The notes under the pieces were generated by a model. It was not told where the DNA came from and did no database searches. It was given only the letters and a program-made list of their open reading frames with translations. Of a stretch of 58,970 nucleotides of DNA, positions 25,547-34,712 are shown piece by piece. The first letter of the stretch is position 1, and each line of letters begins with the position of its first letter. A program made the position numbers and the translations under genes. This stretch comes from an uncultured Agathobacter sp. (GTDB lineage Bacteria; Bacillota; Clostridia; Lachnospirales; Lachnospiraceae), in the NCBI GenBank assembly GCA_934365945.1, contig CAKRNE010000014.1, positions 1 through 58,970 on the forward strand, read 5' to 3'.

Positions 25547-26308
25547 ATGTTTACGAAGAGAATAATCCCATGTCTGGATGTAAATAACGGACGTGTTGTG
25601 AAGGGCATAAATTTTGTCAATTTAAGAGATGCAGGTGACCCTGTTGAAATTGCGGCTGCGTATGATAAGGCAGGCGCAGATGAGGTGGTTTTTCTGGATA
25701 TCACAGCGTCAAGCGACAACAGAAATACTGTTGTGGATATGGTCAGAAAGGTTGCTGAAAAGGTGTTTATACCGTTCACGGTGGGCGGTGGCATCAGAAC
25801 AGTCGATGATTTTAAGGCACTGCTTAGAGAGGGTGCAGACAAGATTTCAATAAATTCAAGTGCTATAAACACACCGCGGCTTATCAGCGATGCTGCGGAT
25901 AAGTTTGGAAGTCAGTGTGTGGTTGTGGCAATCGATGCAAGACGCCGTGCTGACGGAAGCGGTTGGAATGTATACAAGAACGGAGGCCGCATAGATACAG
26001 GTCTTGATGCCATTGAGTGGGCTATTAAGGCAAATGAGCTTGGAGCGGGAGAGATACTTCTTACAAGCATGGACTGTGATGGCACAAAGGATGGCTACGA
26101 TATCGAGCTCACAAGGCTTATTGCCGATAATGTTTCGGTTCCGGTTATCGCATCGGGCGGAGCAGGTACAAAGGAGCATTTTTATGAGGCTCTGACAGAG
26201 GGAAAGGCAGATGCCGCACTTGCAGCTTCACTTTTCCACTACAAGGAGCTTGAAATTATGGATTTAAAGAATTATCTGGCAGATAAAGGTGTGTCGGTCA
26301 GAAGATAG
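25547..26308 (+). CDS. hisF: Imidazole glycerol phosphate synthase, cyclase subunit
   Basis: A 253-residue TIM barrel that joins ammonia to PRFAR to give imidazole glycerol phosphate and AICAR. Catalytic D11 lies in [13 protein letters not shown] and the second catalytic aspartate in VVAIDARR. Phosphate-binding loops include FTVGGGIRT and IASGGAGT. The start is one base after the hisH stop, as usual for subunits made in equal amounts. Confidence 0.96.
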   Translation: MFTKRIIPCLDVNNGRVVKGINFVNLRDAGDPVEIAAAYDKAGADEVVFLDITASSDNRNTVVDMVRKVAEKVFIPFTVGGGIRTVDDFKALLREGADKISINSSAINTPRLISDAADKFGSQCVVVAIDARRRADGSGWNVYKNGGRIDTGLDAIEWAIKANELGAGEILLTSMDCDGTKDGYDIELTRLIADNVSVPVIASGGAGTKEHFYEALTEGKADAALAASLFHYKELEIMDLKNYLADKGVSVRR

Positions 26309-26323
26309 GCGGTAGATGATATT

Positions 26324-27001
26324 ATGAGTATGCTTGACGGTGAGTGGGCAAAGGCTGTGGGAGCCGAGTTTAAAAAACCGTATTACAGGGATTTGTACAA
26401 TTTTGTGAGAGATGAATATGCCACACATGTGGTATATCCTCCGGCAGATGACATATTTAATGCCATGCATTTTACACCGCTTGACAAGGTGAAGGTGCTC
26501 ATCCTCGGACAGGATCCGTACCACAATGTCAATCAGGCGCATGGACTGTCGTTTTCTGTGCTTCCGTCTCAGAAGGATATTCCACCATCACTGCAGAATA
26601 TCTACAAGGAGCTTAACGACGATCTGGGCTGCGATATCCCGAATAATGGATACCTGAAGAAATGGGCTGACCAGGGAGTTTTGCTTTTGAATACAGTGCT
26701 TACCGTCAGAGCTCATCAGGCCAACTCACATCAGGGGCACGGCTGGGAGAAGTTTACGGATGCAATCATAGAGGCTGTAAATGAGCAGGACAGACCTATA
26801 GTGTATATGCTCTGGGGCCGTCCGGCGCAGTCGAAGATTCCTATGCTTACAAATCCAAAGCATCTGATATTGACAGCACCGCATCCAAGCCCGCTGTCGG
26901 CTTACAGAGGCTTTTTTGGCTGTAAGCATTTCAGTAAAGCCAATGAGTTTCTTAAGGAGCATGGAGTGGAACCTGTTGACTGGCAGATAGAAAATATATA
27001 G
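26324..27001 (+). CDS. ung: Uracil-DNA glycosylase
   Basis: A family 1 UDG of 225 residues that removes uracil from DNA to begin base excision repair. The water-activating motif GQDPYHN is at 62-68, the uracil-binding LLLNTVLTV follows, and the minor-groove loop HPSPLSAYRGFFG is near the C terminus. It starts 15 bases after hisF with GGCGG-type bases upstream, so it is in the same transcription unit despite the unrelated function. Confidence 0.95.
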   Translation: MSMLDGEWAKAVGAEFKKPYYRDLYNFVRDEYATHVVYPPADDIFNAMHFTPLDKVKVLILGQDPYHNVNQAHGLSFSVLPSQKDIPPSLQNIYKELNDDLGCDIPNNGYLKKWADQGVLLLNTVLTVRAHQANSHQGHGWEKFTDAIIEAVNEQDRPIVYMLWGRPAQSKIPMLTNPKHLILTAPHPSPLSAYRGFFGCKHFSKANEFLKEHGVEPVDWQIENI

Positions 27002-27109
27002 AGGTGGGTAATATTGCCTCATATGTTAAATGGGCTGTAATCTCTGCTGGCCACACTGTTAGGTGTGAACAGTAATATTGGATTGGGTAACTACTGGGCA
27101 GATATTATC

Positions 27110-27138
27110 TTGACATAATCTGAGAAAGTGTCTATATT
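27110..27138 (+). promoter_or_regulatory. Promoter of the FliD-like gene
   Basis: TTGACA (27110-27115), 17 bases, then TATATT (27133-27138). This is a near-consensus housekeeping promoter, with no flagellar sigma-28 pattern seen. The 108 bases upstream (27002-27109) hold only a weak CTGTT/AACAG hairpin and no clear feature. Confidence 0.75.
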
Positions 27139-27188
27139 AAAAGTATATAGGAAGTAACGGATTACATATTTATCAAAGGAGTGATACT

Positions 27189-27908
27189 ATGAGAGGAATA
27201 GGAATGTGGGATTCATCATCCATATCCACACTTTTTTCCGGTTTTAGCAGCAGTAGAAGCAGCAATGCAGCGTCTTCTTTTATAGCCAATATGGATATGA
27301 CTACATATAGCGGTATTAGAAGTGGCAGCTATTTCAAGCTTCTCAAGTCATATTATGGAAATAACCTTAATTCAAAGGCCGAATCGCTTGTGTCATCATC
27401 TGTTTCCACATCCAAGGATTCAGCGAAGACACTTGCGTCTATCGAGTCAGAGTCAGAGGATATGGTAAAGTCGGCGCAGGCTCTTTACAAAAACAGCGGT
27501 AAGGACGATACAGATGCTACGTACAAGAAGGTGTCAGCTTTTGTGTCTGATTATAACAGTCTCATAAAAGCTGCGGATGATTCTGAGACAAAGCAGATTT
27601 CGAGAAAGCTTGAATCACTAAAATCACTTACAGATGTCAATGCAAAGTCGCTTGCGAAGGTTGGAATCACAGTGGATTCAAAGTCAGGTGAGTTGTCTGT
27701 GGACGAGGATACCTTTAAAAAGGCAGATTCGACCAAGGTTGATGCTCTTTTTAAGGGGAATGGCTCTTATGCCTACGCAGTGGCAAGCAAGGCTTCAATG
27801 CTTGAATATGCCGCAAAGAATGAGGCGGAAAAGACTAACACGTATGGCGCCAATGGAAGGTATACACAGACCTACAACAGTGGATATAATTATAATATGT
27901 TTTTATAG
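27189..27908 (+). CDS. FliD-like (flagellar cap C-terminal region) orphan protein
   Basis: A 239-residue protein. Residues 1-110 are Ser-rich and helical with no signal peptide. Residues about 112-205 resemble the C-terminal part of the flagellar cap and hook-associated protein FliD: FVSDYNSLIKAADD, then LAKVGITVDSKSGELSVDEDTFKKA and VDALFKGNGSYAYAVASKA. Full FliD is over 400 residues and contains variable head domains that are missing here. The C-terminal tail is Tyr/Asn-rich. Without a Sec signal it may be exported by the flagellar apparatus or act in the cytoplasm. It is monocistronic, with its own promoter and terminator. Confidence 0.65.
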   Translation: MRGIGMWDSSSISTLFSGFSSSRSSNAASSFIANMDMTTYSGIRSGSYFKLLKSYYGNNLNSKAESLVSSSVSTSKDSAKTLASIESESEDMVKSAQALYKNSGKDDTDATYKKVSAFVSDYNSLIKAADDSETKQISRKLESLKSLTDVNAKSLAKVGITVDSKSGELSVDEDTFKKADSTKVDALFKGNGSYAYAVASKASMLEYAAKNEAEKTNTYGANGRYTQTYNSGYNYNMFL

Positions 27909-27957
27909 TTGCAGACAGGTTGGGGCATCCCGCTTATTTTGCGACTTAGCAGTTAAT

Positions 27958-27992
27958 AAAAAGAAGCATCCCGGCTTGGGATGCTTCTTTTT
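27958..27992. terminator. Bidirectional terminator
   Basis: AAAAAGAAGCATCCC pairs with GGGATGCTTCTTTTT around a short loop. It serves the FliD-like gene (+) and the ABC-F gene (-). Confidence 0.93.
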
Positions 27993-28001
27993 AGTTAGCT
28001 A

Positions 28002-29642
28002 TTAGTTGTCGTTTTCATCGTCCTCGCTCATTGAGTAGACCTGACGCTTACGTGCCATCTCGTCGCTCTCAAGATATTCGTCGTAGGTTGTGATCTTGTC
28101 GATCATTGAACCGTTTGGCAGGAATTCTATGATTCGGTTGGCGGTTGTCTGGACTACCTGGTGGTCACGGCAGGCAAAGAGGATTACTCCCGGGAACTTT
28201 ATCATTCCGTTGTTTAATGCTGTGATTGACTCCATGTCGAGGTGGTCTGTAGGCTCATCGAACATGAGCACGTTGCTTCCCATGATCATCATGCGGGAGA
28301 GCAGTACACGAACCTTTTCTCCTCCGGAGAGTACTCGCATTTTCTTTACTCCATCCTCACCGGCAAAGAGCATACGGCCTAAGAAACCACGCACATATGT
28401 GGCATCCTTGATTTCTGAGTACTGTGTGAGCCAGTCAACGATGAGCTCATCAGTATCAAAGATTGTGGTATTGTCCTTTGGGAAGTAGGACTGGCTTGTT
28501 GTGACACCCCATTTATATGAGCCCTCGTCCGGCTCAAGCTCTCCGGCAAGGATTTTAAACAGAGTTGTTTTTGCAAGCTCGTTTCCACCGACAAATGCAA
28601 TTTTGTCATCATGGTTAACTGTGAATGAGATATTGTCAAGTACCTTTACGCCATCGATGGTTTTTGAGATGCCCTCGACAAAGAGCACATCGTTTCCGAT
28701 TTCACGCTCAGGACGGAAATCAATGTATGGATATTTACGGCTTGAAGGACGTATTTCATCAAGCTGGATTTTTTCAAGGGCACGCTTTCTTGATGTAGCC
28801 TGCTTTGATTTAGAGGCATTGGCAGAGAAACGCTGGATAAATTCCTGCAGCTCCTTGATTTTTTCCTCTTTCTTTTTGTTTGCTTCCTTCATCTGACGCA
28901 CGATGAGCTGGCTTGATTCATACCAGAAATCGTAGTTTCCGGCGTAGAGCTGGATCTTACCGTAATCCATGTCAGCGATGTTGGTGCAGACCTTGTTGAG
29001 GAAGTATCTGTCATGGGATACAACGATGACTGTATTCTCGAAATTGATGAGGAATTCCTCAAGCCATGATATAGCATCAAGGTCTAAGTGGTTAGTAGGC
29101 TCATCGAGAAGCAGTATGTCAGGATTACCAAACAGTGCCTGTGCGAGAAGAACCTTGACCTTTACTGCACCCGGCAGGTCCGCCATCAGAGTGTAGTGAT
29201 CCTCTGTAGGTACACCGAGACCGTTTAAGAGAGTAGCTGCATCAGACTCAGCGTTCCAGCCGTCCATATCGGCAAACTCAGCCTCAAGCTCACTTGCACG
29301 GATTCCGTCCTCGTCTGAGAAATCCTCCTTCATATAGATGGCTTCCTTCTCCTTCATGATATCATAGAGGCGCTTATTGCCCATGATAACAGTATCAAGT
29401 ACTGTAAACTCATCGTACTTGAAGTGATCCTGCTGTAAGAATGACAGTCTCTGTCCCGGAGTTATTGCGATATCACCGCTTGTAGGCTCAAGCTGTCCTG
29501 AGAGAATCTTTAAAAATGTAGACTTGCCGGCACCGTTTGCACCTATAAGTCCGTAGCAGTTTCCCTCGGTGAATTTTATGTTGACATCCTCAAATAAAGC
29601 TTTTTTACCAATTCTTAATGTAATATTGTTTGCACTAATCAT
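28002..29642 (-). CDS. ABC-F family ATPase (YbiT/YkpA clade)
   Basis: A 546-residue soluble protein with two ABC domains and no membrane part, of the ribosome-associated ABC-F family. Domain 1 has Walker A GANGAGKS, Walker B with DEPTNHLDLD and a switch histidine in VSHDR. The linker contains RFSANASKSKQATSR. In domain 2 the Walker A is GGNELAKTT, the signature LSGGEKVRV is intact, Walker B reads DEPTDHLDME and the H-loop reads ACRDHQ, so this site looks degenerate. I recall related Firmicutes proteins sharing NELAKTT, so this is probably a subfamily trait. A TTG at 29657 is in frame, but ATG 29642 fits the family N terminus. Its translational role (YbiT-like, or antibiotic protection) cannot be decided. 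Confidence 0.85.
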   Translation of the reverse strand: MISANNITLRIGKKALFEDVNIKFTEGNCYGLIGANGAGKSTFLKILSGQLEPTSGDIAITPGQRLSFLQQDHFKYDEFTVLDTVIMGNKRLYDIMKEKEAIYMKEDFSDEDGIRASELEAEFADMDGWNAESDAATLLNGLGVPTEDHYTLMADLPGAVKVKVLLAQALFGNPDILLLDEPTNHLDLDAISWLEEFLINFENTVIVVSHDRYFLNKVCTNIADMDYGKIQLYAGNYDFWYESSQLIVRQMKEANKKKEEKIKELQEFIQRFSANASKSKQATSRKRALEKIQLDEIRPSSRKYPYIDFRPEREIGNDVLFVEGISKTIDGVKVLDNISFTVNHDDKIAFVGGNELAKTTLFKILAGELEPDEGSYKWGVTTSQSYFPKDNTTIFDTDELIVDWLTQYSEIKDATYVRGFLGRMLFAGEDGVKKMRVLSGGEKVRVLLSRMMIMGSNVLMFDEPTDHLDMESITALNNGMIKFPGVILFACRDHQVVQTTANRIIEFLPNGSMIDKITTYDEYLESDEMARKRQVYSMSEDDENDN

Positions 29643-29704
29643 TTTGTCTTTATTCAATCCTTTCTTATTTAATAACCTGTTCGTTTCTGTAACACATCGT
29701 TTCT

Positions 29705-29741
29705 ATTTTAACGTAAAACCAGTATTTTGCAAGTGTTTTAC
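29705..29741 (-). promoter_or_regulatory. ABC-F promoter with overlapping inverted repeat
   Basis: On the minus strand TTGCAA (29732-29727), 16 bases, TAAAAT (29710-29705). GTAAAAC (29713-29719) and GTTTTAC (29735-29741) form a perfect 7-bp inverted repeat flanking the -35, a possible operator. The leader is about 60 bases, too short for the long attenuators of many ABC-F resistance genes. Confidence 0.5.
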
Positions 29742-29862
29742 AGGCGATTTATAGCCATTGTGCCCTTTTGTACATAAATTTTACCTTGTTAATAAATAAT
29801 TTAGGGTTTTTGTACAATGTATTGCTAAAAAAACTTGATTTTTTACATCATACAAACTAAAC

Positions 29863-29868
29863 TATTAT
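29863..29868 (+). promoter_or_regulatory. nifJ -10 element
   Basis: TATTAT about 59 bases before the nifJ start. The -35 region is T-rich and not clear. Confidence 0.35.
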
Positions 29869-29926
29869 GTAGAGACATTCTGATTCATGTCTATAATTGA
29901 ACATTTATTTTACAGGAGGAAATATC

Positions 29927-32900
29927 ATGTCTAGAGCAAAACAGTCGATGGATGGAAATACCGCTGCCGCTCATGTAGCATATGCCTACACAGAGGTTGC
30001 AGGAATCTATCCTATCACACCTTCTAGCCCAATGGCTGATACAGTTGATCAGTGGTCAGCAGCAGGACAGAAGAACATTTTCGGAAGCACTGTAAAGGTA
30101 GTTGAGATGGAGTCTGAGGCAGGTGCCGCTGGTACAGTTCACGGATCTCTTGCAGCTGGTGCACTTACTACAACATTTACAGCTTCACAGGGACTTTTAC
30201 TTATGATCCCTAATATGTACAAAATCGCAGGTGAGAATCTTCCTTGCGTATTTGACGTATCAGCTCGTACAGTATCTTCACATGCACTGAATATCTTCGG
30301 TGATCACAGTGATGTATATGCTTGTCGTCAGACTGGTTTCGCAATGCTTTGTGAGACAAATCCACAGGAGGTTATGGATCTTTCACCGGTTGCACACTGT
30401 GCAGCACTTGAGGGACAGGTTCCATTCATCAACTTCTTCGATGGATTCCGTACTTCTCATGAGATCCAGAAGATCGAGAAGTGGGATTATGAAGATCTCA
30501 AAGAGATGTGTCCAATGGATGCAGTTGCTGAATTCAGAGCACACGCTCTTAACCCAGAGCATCCAGCAGCTCGTGGATCGCACGAGAACGGAGATATCTT
30601 CTTCCAGCATAGAGAGGCATGTAACAAGTTCTATGATGAGCTTCCAGCAGTTGTTGAGAAGTACATGGACAAGGTTAATGCTAAGCTTGGTACAGATTAC
30701 AAATTATTCAACTACTACGGAGCACCGGACGCTGATCGTGTAATCATCGCTATGGGTTCTATCAACGATGTAGCTGAGGAAGTAATCGACTACTTAACAG
30801 CAAAGGGAGAGAAAGTCGGACTCGTTAAGGTACGTCTTTACCGTCCATGGTCTTCAGAGGCTCTTCTTAATGCTATTCCAAAGACAGCAAAGAAGATCGC
30901 TGTATTAGACCGTACAAAGGAGCCAGGATCACTTGGTGAGCCATTATACTTAGACGTTGCTACAACACTTCGTGAAGCAGGAATGAACGATGTTGTATTA
31001 GTAGGCGGACGTTACGGATTAGGATCTAAGGATACACCACCTTCTTCAGTATTCGCTGTATATACAGAACTTGAGAAGGATGCTCCTAAGCACAGATTTA
31101 CAGTTGGAATCGTGGATGATGTTACAAATCTTTCACTTCCAGAGGTTAAGCCAGCTCCTATCACATCTGCACCTGGTACAAAAGAGTGCAAGTTCTGGGG
31201 TCTCGGCGGAGATGGTACTGTAGGTGCTAACAAGAACTCTACAAAGATCATCGGTGACCACACAGACAAATACATCCAGGCATACTTCCAGTATGACTCA
31301 AAGAAGACTGGTGGTGTTACAATTTCTCACTTGAGATTTGGTGACAACCCAATCAGAAGCCCATACTACATCAACCAGGCAGACTTCGTAGCATGCCACA
31401 ACCCTGCATACGTTATCCAGGGCATGAAGATGGTTCAGGATGTTAAGCCGGGCGGAGTATTCATGATCAACTGCCAGTGGTCAGATGAAGAGCTTGCTCA
31501 TCACCTCAACGCAGATGCTAAGAAATATATTGCTGACAACAACATTCAGCTTTACACAATCAACGCTATCGACAAGGCTATCGAGATCGGAATGGGTAAG
31601 AGAACTAACACAATTCTCCAGTCTGCATTCTTCAAGCTCGCTGATGTAATGCCAATCGACAAGGCTATTGAGTTCATGAAGGCTGCTGCTAAGAAGTCAT
31701 ACTCAAAGAAGGGTGACGCAGTAGTAGAGATGAACTACAAGGCTATCGATGCCGGTGTTGACGCTGTACATAAGGTAGAGGTACCAGAGTCTTGGAAGAA
31801 TCCTGAGGCAGATGCTCCTAAGGCAGAGCGCACAGGACGTCCAGAGGTTGTTAAGCTTGTTAACGAGCTCCTTGATCCTATCGCTAAGATGGATGGAGAC
31901 AGCCTTCCGGTTTCAGCATTCGCTGACAAGGCAGACGGACAGTATGTAACAGGTGCTTCTGCATACGAGAAGAGAGGAACAGCCGTTACAGTTCCACAGT
32001 GGGATCCAGAGAAGTGTATCCAGTGTAACAACTGTGCATTTGTATGTTCTCACGCTACAATTCGTCCATTCTTACTTACAGATGATGAAGTAAAAGCAGC
32101 TCCTGACAACATGAAGGTTGCTGATATGAAGCCAAAGGCAGGCGCTTACAAGTATACAATGAGCGTATCTCCACTTGACTGTATGGGATGTGGTGAGTGT
32201 ATCACAGTTTGTCCTACAGCAGCTATCTCAATGCAGCCACAGGAGTCTCAGGCAGCAGAGCAGCCAGTATTTGATTACTTAGTAGCTAACGTTTCTAAGA
32301 AGACAGATGCCGGAATGGTTGATACAACACCTAAGGGATCACAGTTCAACCAGCCACTCCTTGAGTTCTCAGGCTCATGTGCAGGATGTGCTGAGACATC
32401 TTACGCTAGACTTATTACACAGCTCTTCGGTGAGCAGATGTACATCTCTAACGCAACAGGATGTTCTTCTATCTGGGGTAACCCGGCAGCTACATCACCA
32501 TACACAGTAAATATCAACTCTAAGAAGGGACCAGCTTGGTCTAACTCACTCTTCGAGGATAATGCTGAGCATGGTTTAGGTATGGAAGTTGGACAGAGAT
32601 ATCTCCGTGACCAGGCTATCGAGCTTGTTAAAGAGATCGCTGCATCAGACAAGGCTACAGCTGAGTTCAAGGCAGCAGCAGACAAGTTCCTTGAGACAAA
32701 GGACGACACAAAGGCAAACGTTGAGCCAACAACAGCTCTTATCGCAGAGTTAGAGAAGGCAGCAGCAGCCGGATGTGAGAAATCTAAAGAAGTACTTGCT
32801 AAGAAGGATTACCTCGGAAAGAAATCTGTATGGATCTTCGGTGGTGACGGATGGGCATATGATATCGGTTTCGGTGGATTAGACCATGTACTTGCTTCTG

Positions 32901-33484
32901 GTGAGAACGTAAACGTAATGGTATTCGATACAGAGATGTACTCTAACACAGGTGGACAGGCTTCTAAGGCTTCTAACATCGGTGAGGTATGTCAGTTCGC
33001 AGCAGCTGGTAAAGAGACAAGCAAGAAGTCACTTTCAGAGATCGCTATGAGCTACGGATATGTATACGTTGCACAGATCGCTCTTGGAGCAAACCCAGCA
33101 CAGGCTGTTAAGGCTATCACAGAGGCTGAGGCTTATCCGGGACCATCACTCATCATCGGATACGCACCTTGCGAGCTTCACGGTATCGCTAAGGGTGGTA
33201 TGAACCACTGCCAGGATGAGATGAAGAAGGCTGTTAAGGCTGGATACTGGAACCTCTTCTCATTCAACCCTGCACTTAAGGCTGAAGGAAAGAATCCATT
33301 CACTCTTACATCAAAGGCCGGCGACGGATCTTACCAGGAGTTCCTTAACAACGAGGCACGTTATACTCGTCTTATCAAGCCATTCCCAGAGAGAGCAGAG
33401 AAACTCTTTGCTAAGTCTGAGGAGACAGCTAAGGCACGTTATACACACCTTGAGAAACTCGTTAAATTATACGGAGAGGACTAA
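29927..33484 (+). CDS. nifJ: Pyruvate:ferredoxin (flavodoxin) oxidoreductase
   Basis: A single-chain PFOR of 1185 residues that oxidises pyruvate to acetyl-CoA and CO2 with reduction of ferredoxin, the central step of anaerobic pyruvate breakdown. The N-terminal domain has TEVAGIYPITPSSPMAD. Two ferredoxin-type 4Fe-4S motifs begin at C697 (CIQCNNCAFVC) and C752 (CMGCGECITVC). The TPP domain carries CAGCAETSYARL, GDGWAYDIGFGGLDHVL and DTEMYSNTGGQ. ATG 29927 has AGGAGG at the right distance; the in-frame upstream ATG at 29897 does not. Codon choice is strongly biased, as expected of an abundant protein. It feeds Pta and AckA. Confidence 0.96.
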   Translation: MSRAKQSMDGNTAAAHVAYAYTEVAGIYPITPSSPMADTVDQWSAAGQKNIFGSTVKVVEMESEAGAAGTVHGSLAAGALTTTFTASQGLLLMIPNMYKIAGENLPCVFDVSARTVSSHALNIFGDHSDVYACRQTGFAMLCETNPQEVMDLSPVAHCAALEGQVPFINFFDGFRTSHEIQKIEKWDYEDLKEMCPMDAVAEFRAHALNPEHPAARGSHENGDIFFQHREACNKFYDELPAVVEKYMDKVNAKLGTDYKLFNYYGAPDADRVIIAMGSINDVAEEVIDYLTAKGEKVGLVKVRLYRPWSSEALLNAIPKTAKKIAVLDRTKEPGSLGEPLYLDVATTLREAGMNDVVLVGGRYGLGSKDTPPSSVFAVYTELEKDAPKHRFTVGIVDDVTNLSLPEVKPAPITSAPGTKECKFWGLGGDGTVGANKNSTKIIGDHTDKYIQAYFQYDSKKTGGVTISHLRFGDNPIRSPYYINQADFVACHNPAYVIQGMKMVQDVKPGGVFMINCQWSDEELAHHLNADAKKYIADNNIQLYTINAIDKAIEIGMGKRTNTILQSAFFKLADVMPIDKAIEFMKAAAKKSYSKKGDAVVEMNYKAIDAGVDAVHKVEVPESWKNPEADAPKAERTGRPEVVKLVNELLDPIAKMDGDSLPVSAFADKADGQYVTGASAYEKRGTAVTVPQWDPEKCIQCNNCAFVCSHATIRPFLLTDDEVKAAPDNMKVADMKPKAGAYKYTMSVSPLDCMGCGECITVCPTAAISMQPQESQAAEQPVFDYLVANVSKKTDAGMVDTTPKGSQFNQPLLEFSGSCAGCAETSYARLITQLFGEQMYISNATGCSSIWGNPAATSPYTVNINSKKGPAWSNSLFEDNAEHGLGMEVGQRYLRDQAIELVKEIAASDKATAEFKAAADKFLETKDDTKANVEPTTALIAELEKAAAAGCEKSKEVLAKKDYLGKKSVWIFGGDGWAYDIGFGGLDHVLASGENVNVMVFDTEMYSNTGGQASKASNIGEVCQFAAAGKETSKKSLSEIAMSYGYVYVAQIALGANPAQAVKAITEAEAYPGPSLIIGYAPCELHGIAKGGMNHCQDEMKKAVKAGYWNLFSFNPALKAEGKNPFTLTSKAGDGSYQEFLNNEARYTRLIKPFPERAEKLFAKSEETAKARYTHLEKLVKLYGED

Positions 33485-33510
33485 TTCATTAGTCACGGTA
33501 TGTATTTTAT

Positions 33511-33542
33511 CCCACAGGGCATATGCCCTGTGGGATTTTTTG
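33511..33542 (+). terminator. nifJ terminator
   Basis: CCCACAGGGC pairs perfectly with GCCCTGTGGG around ATAT and is followed by a T-run. Confidence 0.94.
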
Positions 33543-33571
33543 TTATTACCCCATATTTCGTGGTTTTTTTG

Positions 33572-33600
33572 TTTACAAATACAATATGTAATGGTACAAT
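33572..33600 (+). promoter_or_regulatory. Promoter of the coiled-coil membrane protein
   Basis: TTTACA (33572-33577), 17 bases, then TACAAT (33595-33600), 41 bases before the ATG. Confidence 0.65.
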
Positions 33601-33641
33601 ATTTTTGTTAATTGGATTTTATATCCGTTGGAGGAAGATAA

Positions 33642-34583
33642 ATGTCAGGCATATTGGATAGACGCTCAAGACGATTTGTGGGCTCGGAGTCAAACGAGAG
33701 AGTATTGACAGCCAGAGTGGCGAGAGACGATATAAACCGTGGAGAGAAAATACAGGGAAAAATGCAGGAAAAAGTGGATAAAGACGATTTTTTAATAACC
33801 CAGATAGATGAGTTTCGTGAGAAAGCTAAGCGTCTGCAGGAGATGCTCAACACAAAGGAGACGAAGGCGAAGGAGCTTTCAAGCATTGTTGAGGAGCGTG
33901 AGGCAAAGGCTGATGAATTACAGCAGATATTAGATGAGCGACAGGCAAAGGCCGATGGAATTACAGCACAGGTTGCAAAGCAGATAGATGTGCTGATTGA
34001 GAGTGTTCATGAGAAGATGGCAGAGATTGAAAGCTCCATGAACGCTAATATGAACAGCCTTGGGAATTCGATTAATGCTAATATGGACAGTCTTGGGAAT
34101 TCAATTAATGCCAATATGGATAATCTGGGCAGTTCAATGTCGGGACAGATAGGTAATATGGGACAGTCTCTTGGCAGTGAGATTTCAGGAATCAGTCAGA
34201 ATATAGGCAGTAATTTTGATTTTGGTGATACATTAGAGCAGACGAGAAGAATTACCGAGGAAGGAACCGCAGCGGTCACAACAGCAGTAAATGAGGCCAA
34301 TGAGCATATGCTTCAGTCACTTACCGAGCTTAATGATCAGCTGGTAGCCATAAAGGCGGAGCTTTCCGATAAGGTACATACCGAGAATGTCAAGTGCTTT
34401 AGAAATATACAGGATCTGTTCAAGGTTATGGGAGATAAGGTAGATACAGTATCTGAGCTCGAAAAGCAGGTTGGTACAACAAAAACCTTTGCGATCATTT
34501 CAGCGGTGCTTGCAATAATCAATACATTTGGATTTGTTGCAATAGCATTGTATATTTTGGGTTTCTTCAGTTCAATTTTTTAA
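33642..34583 (+). CDS. Coiled-coil protein with C-terminal membrane anchor, unknown function
   Basis: A 313-residue protein I do not recognise. Residues 1-50 are basic. Residues 50-130 form a long coiled coil (EFREKAKRLQEML, EEREAKADELQQILDERQAKAD). Residues 134-166 are three 11-residue repeats of NANM-SLGNSI type, followed by Gly/Ser-rich repeats to about 192. A second helical stretch covers 195-280, and residues 282-308 are a hydrophobic tail anchor. No signal peptide is present, so most of the chain should be cytoplasmic. The layout recalls chemoreceptor-like or tail-anchored scaffold proteins, but no conserved signalling tip was found. The ATG follows GGAGGAAG. It has its own promoter and a probable terminator. 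Confidence 0.7.
   Translation: MSGILDRRSRRFVGSESNERVLTARVARDDINRGEKIQGKMQEKVDKDDFLITQIDEFREKAKRLQEMLNTKETKAKELSSIVEEREAKADELQQILDERQAKADGITAQVAKQIDVLIESVHEKMAEIESSMNANMNSLGNSINANMDSLGNSINANMDNLGSSMSGQIGNMGQSLGSEISGISQNIGSNFDFGDTLEQTRRITEEGTAAVTTAVNEANEHMLQSLTELNDQLVAIKAELSDKVHTENVKCFRNIQDLFKVMGDKVDTVSELEKQVGTTKTFAIISAVLAIINTFGFVAIALYILGFFSSIF
34041..34139 (+). repeat. Three 33-bp tandem repeats in the coiled-coil gene
   Basis: Units 34041-34073, 34074-34106 and 34107-34139 encode an 11-residue repeat (NANM, N/D, S/N, LG, N/S, S, I/M). Similarity between units is high at the DNA level, which indicates recent in-frame duplication. Confidence 0.93.
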
Positions 34584-34603
34584 TAGATTATAATGATATG
34601 GGT

Positions 34604-34640
34604 GGTGCAGTTTTCTATGAGAAAATTGCACCATATTTTG
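34604..34640 (+). terminator. Probable terminator after the coiled-coil gene
   Basis: GGTGCAGTTTTC pairs with GAAAATTGCACC (one G-U) around TATGA, followed by ATATTTT. The T-run is imperfect. Confidence 0.6.
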
Positions 34641-34712
34641 GCATTTTCATAAATAAATCCAAAGACTGGGGCTAACCGGTTACACTAGATATAACACAGA
34701 GAGGAATAGTAC

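Noticed and set aside
27002..27109. Possible gene remnant or tiny ORF (GTG start, 23 codons) after ung
   Set aside because: No ribosome-binding site, no similarity I can name, and alternative frames are equally open; left as unassigned spacer.
29897..29926. Start of nifJ at the upstream ATG
   Set aside because: The AGGAGG at about 29912 lies downstream of that codon and fits ATG 29927, which also gives the family N terminus.
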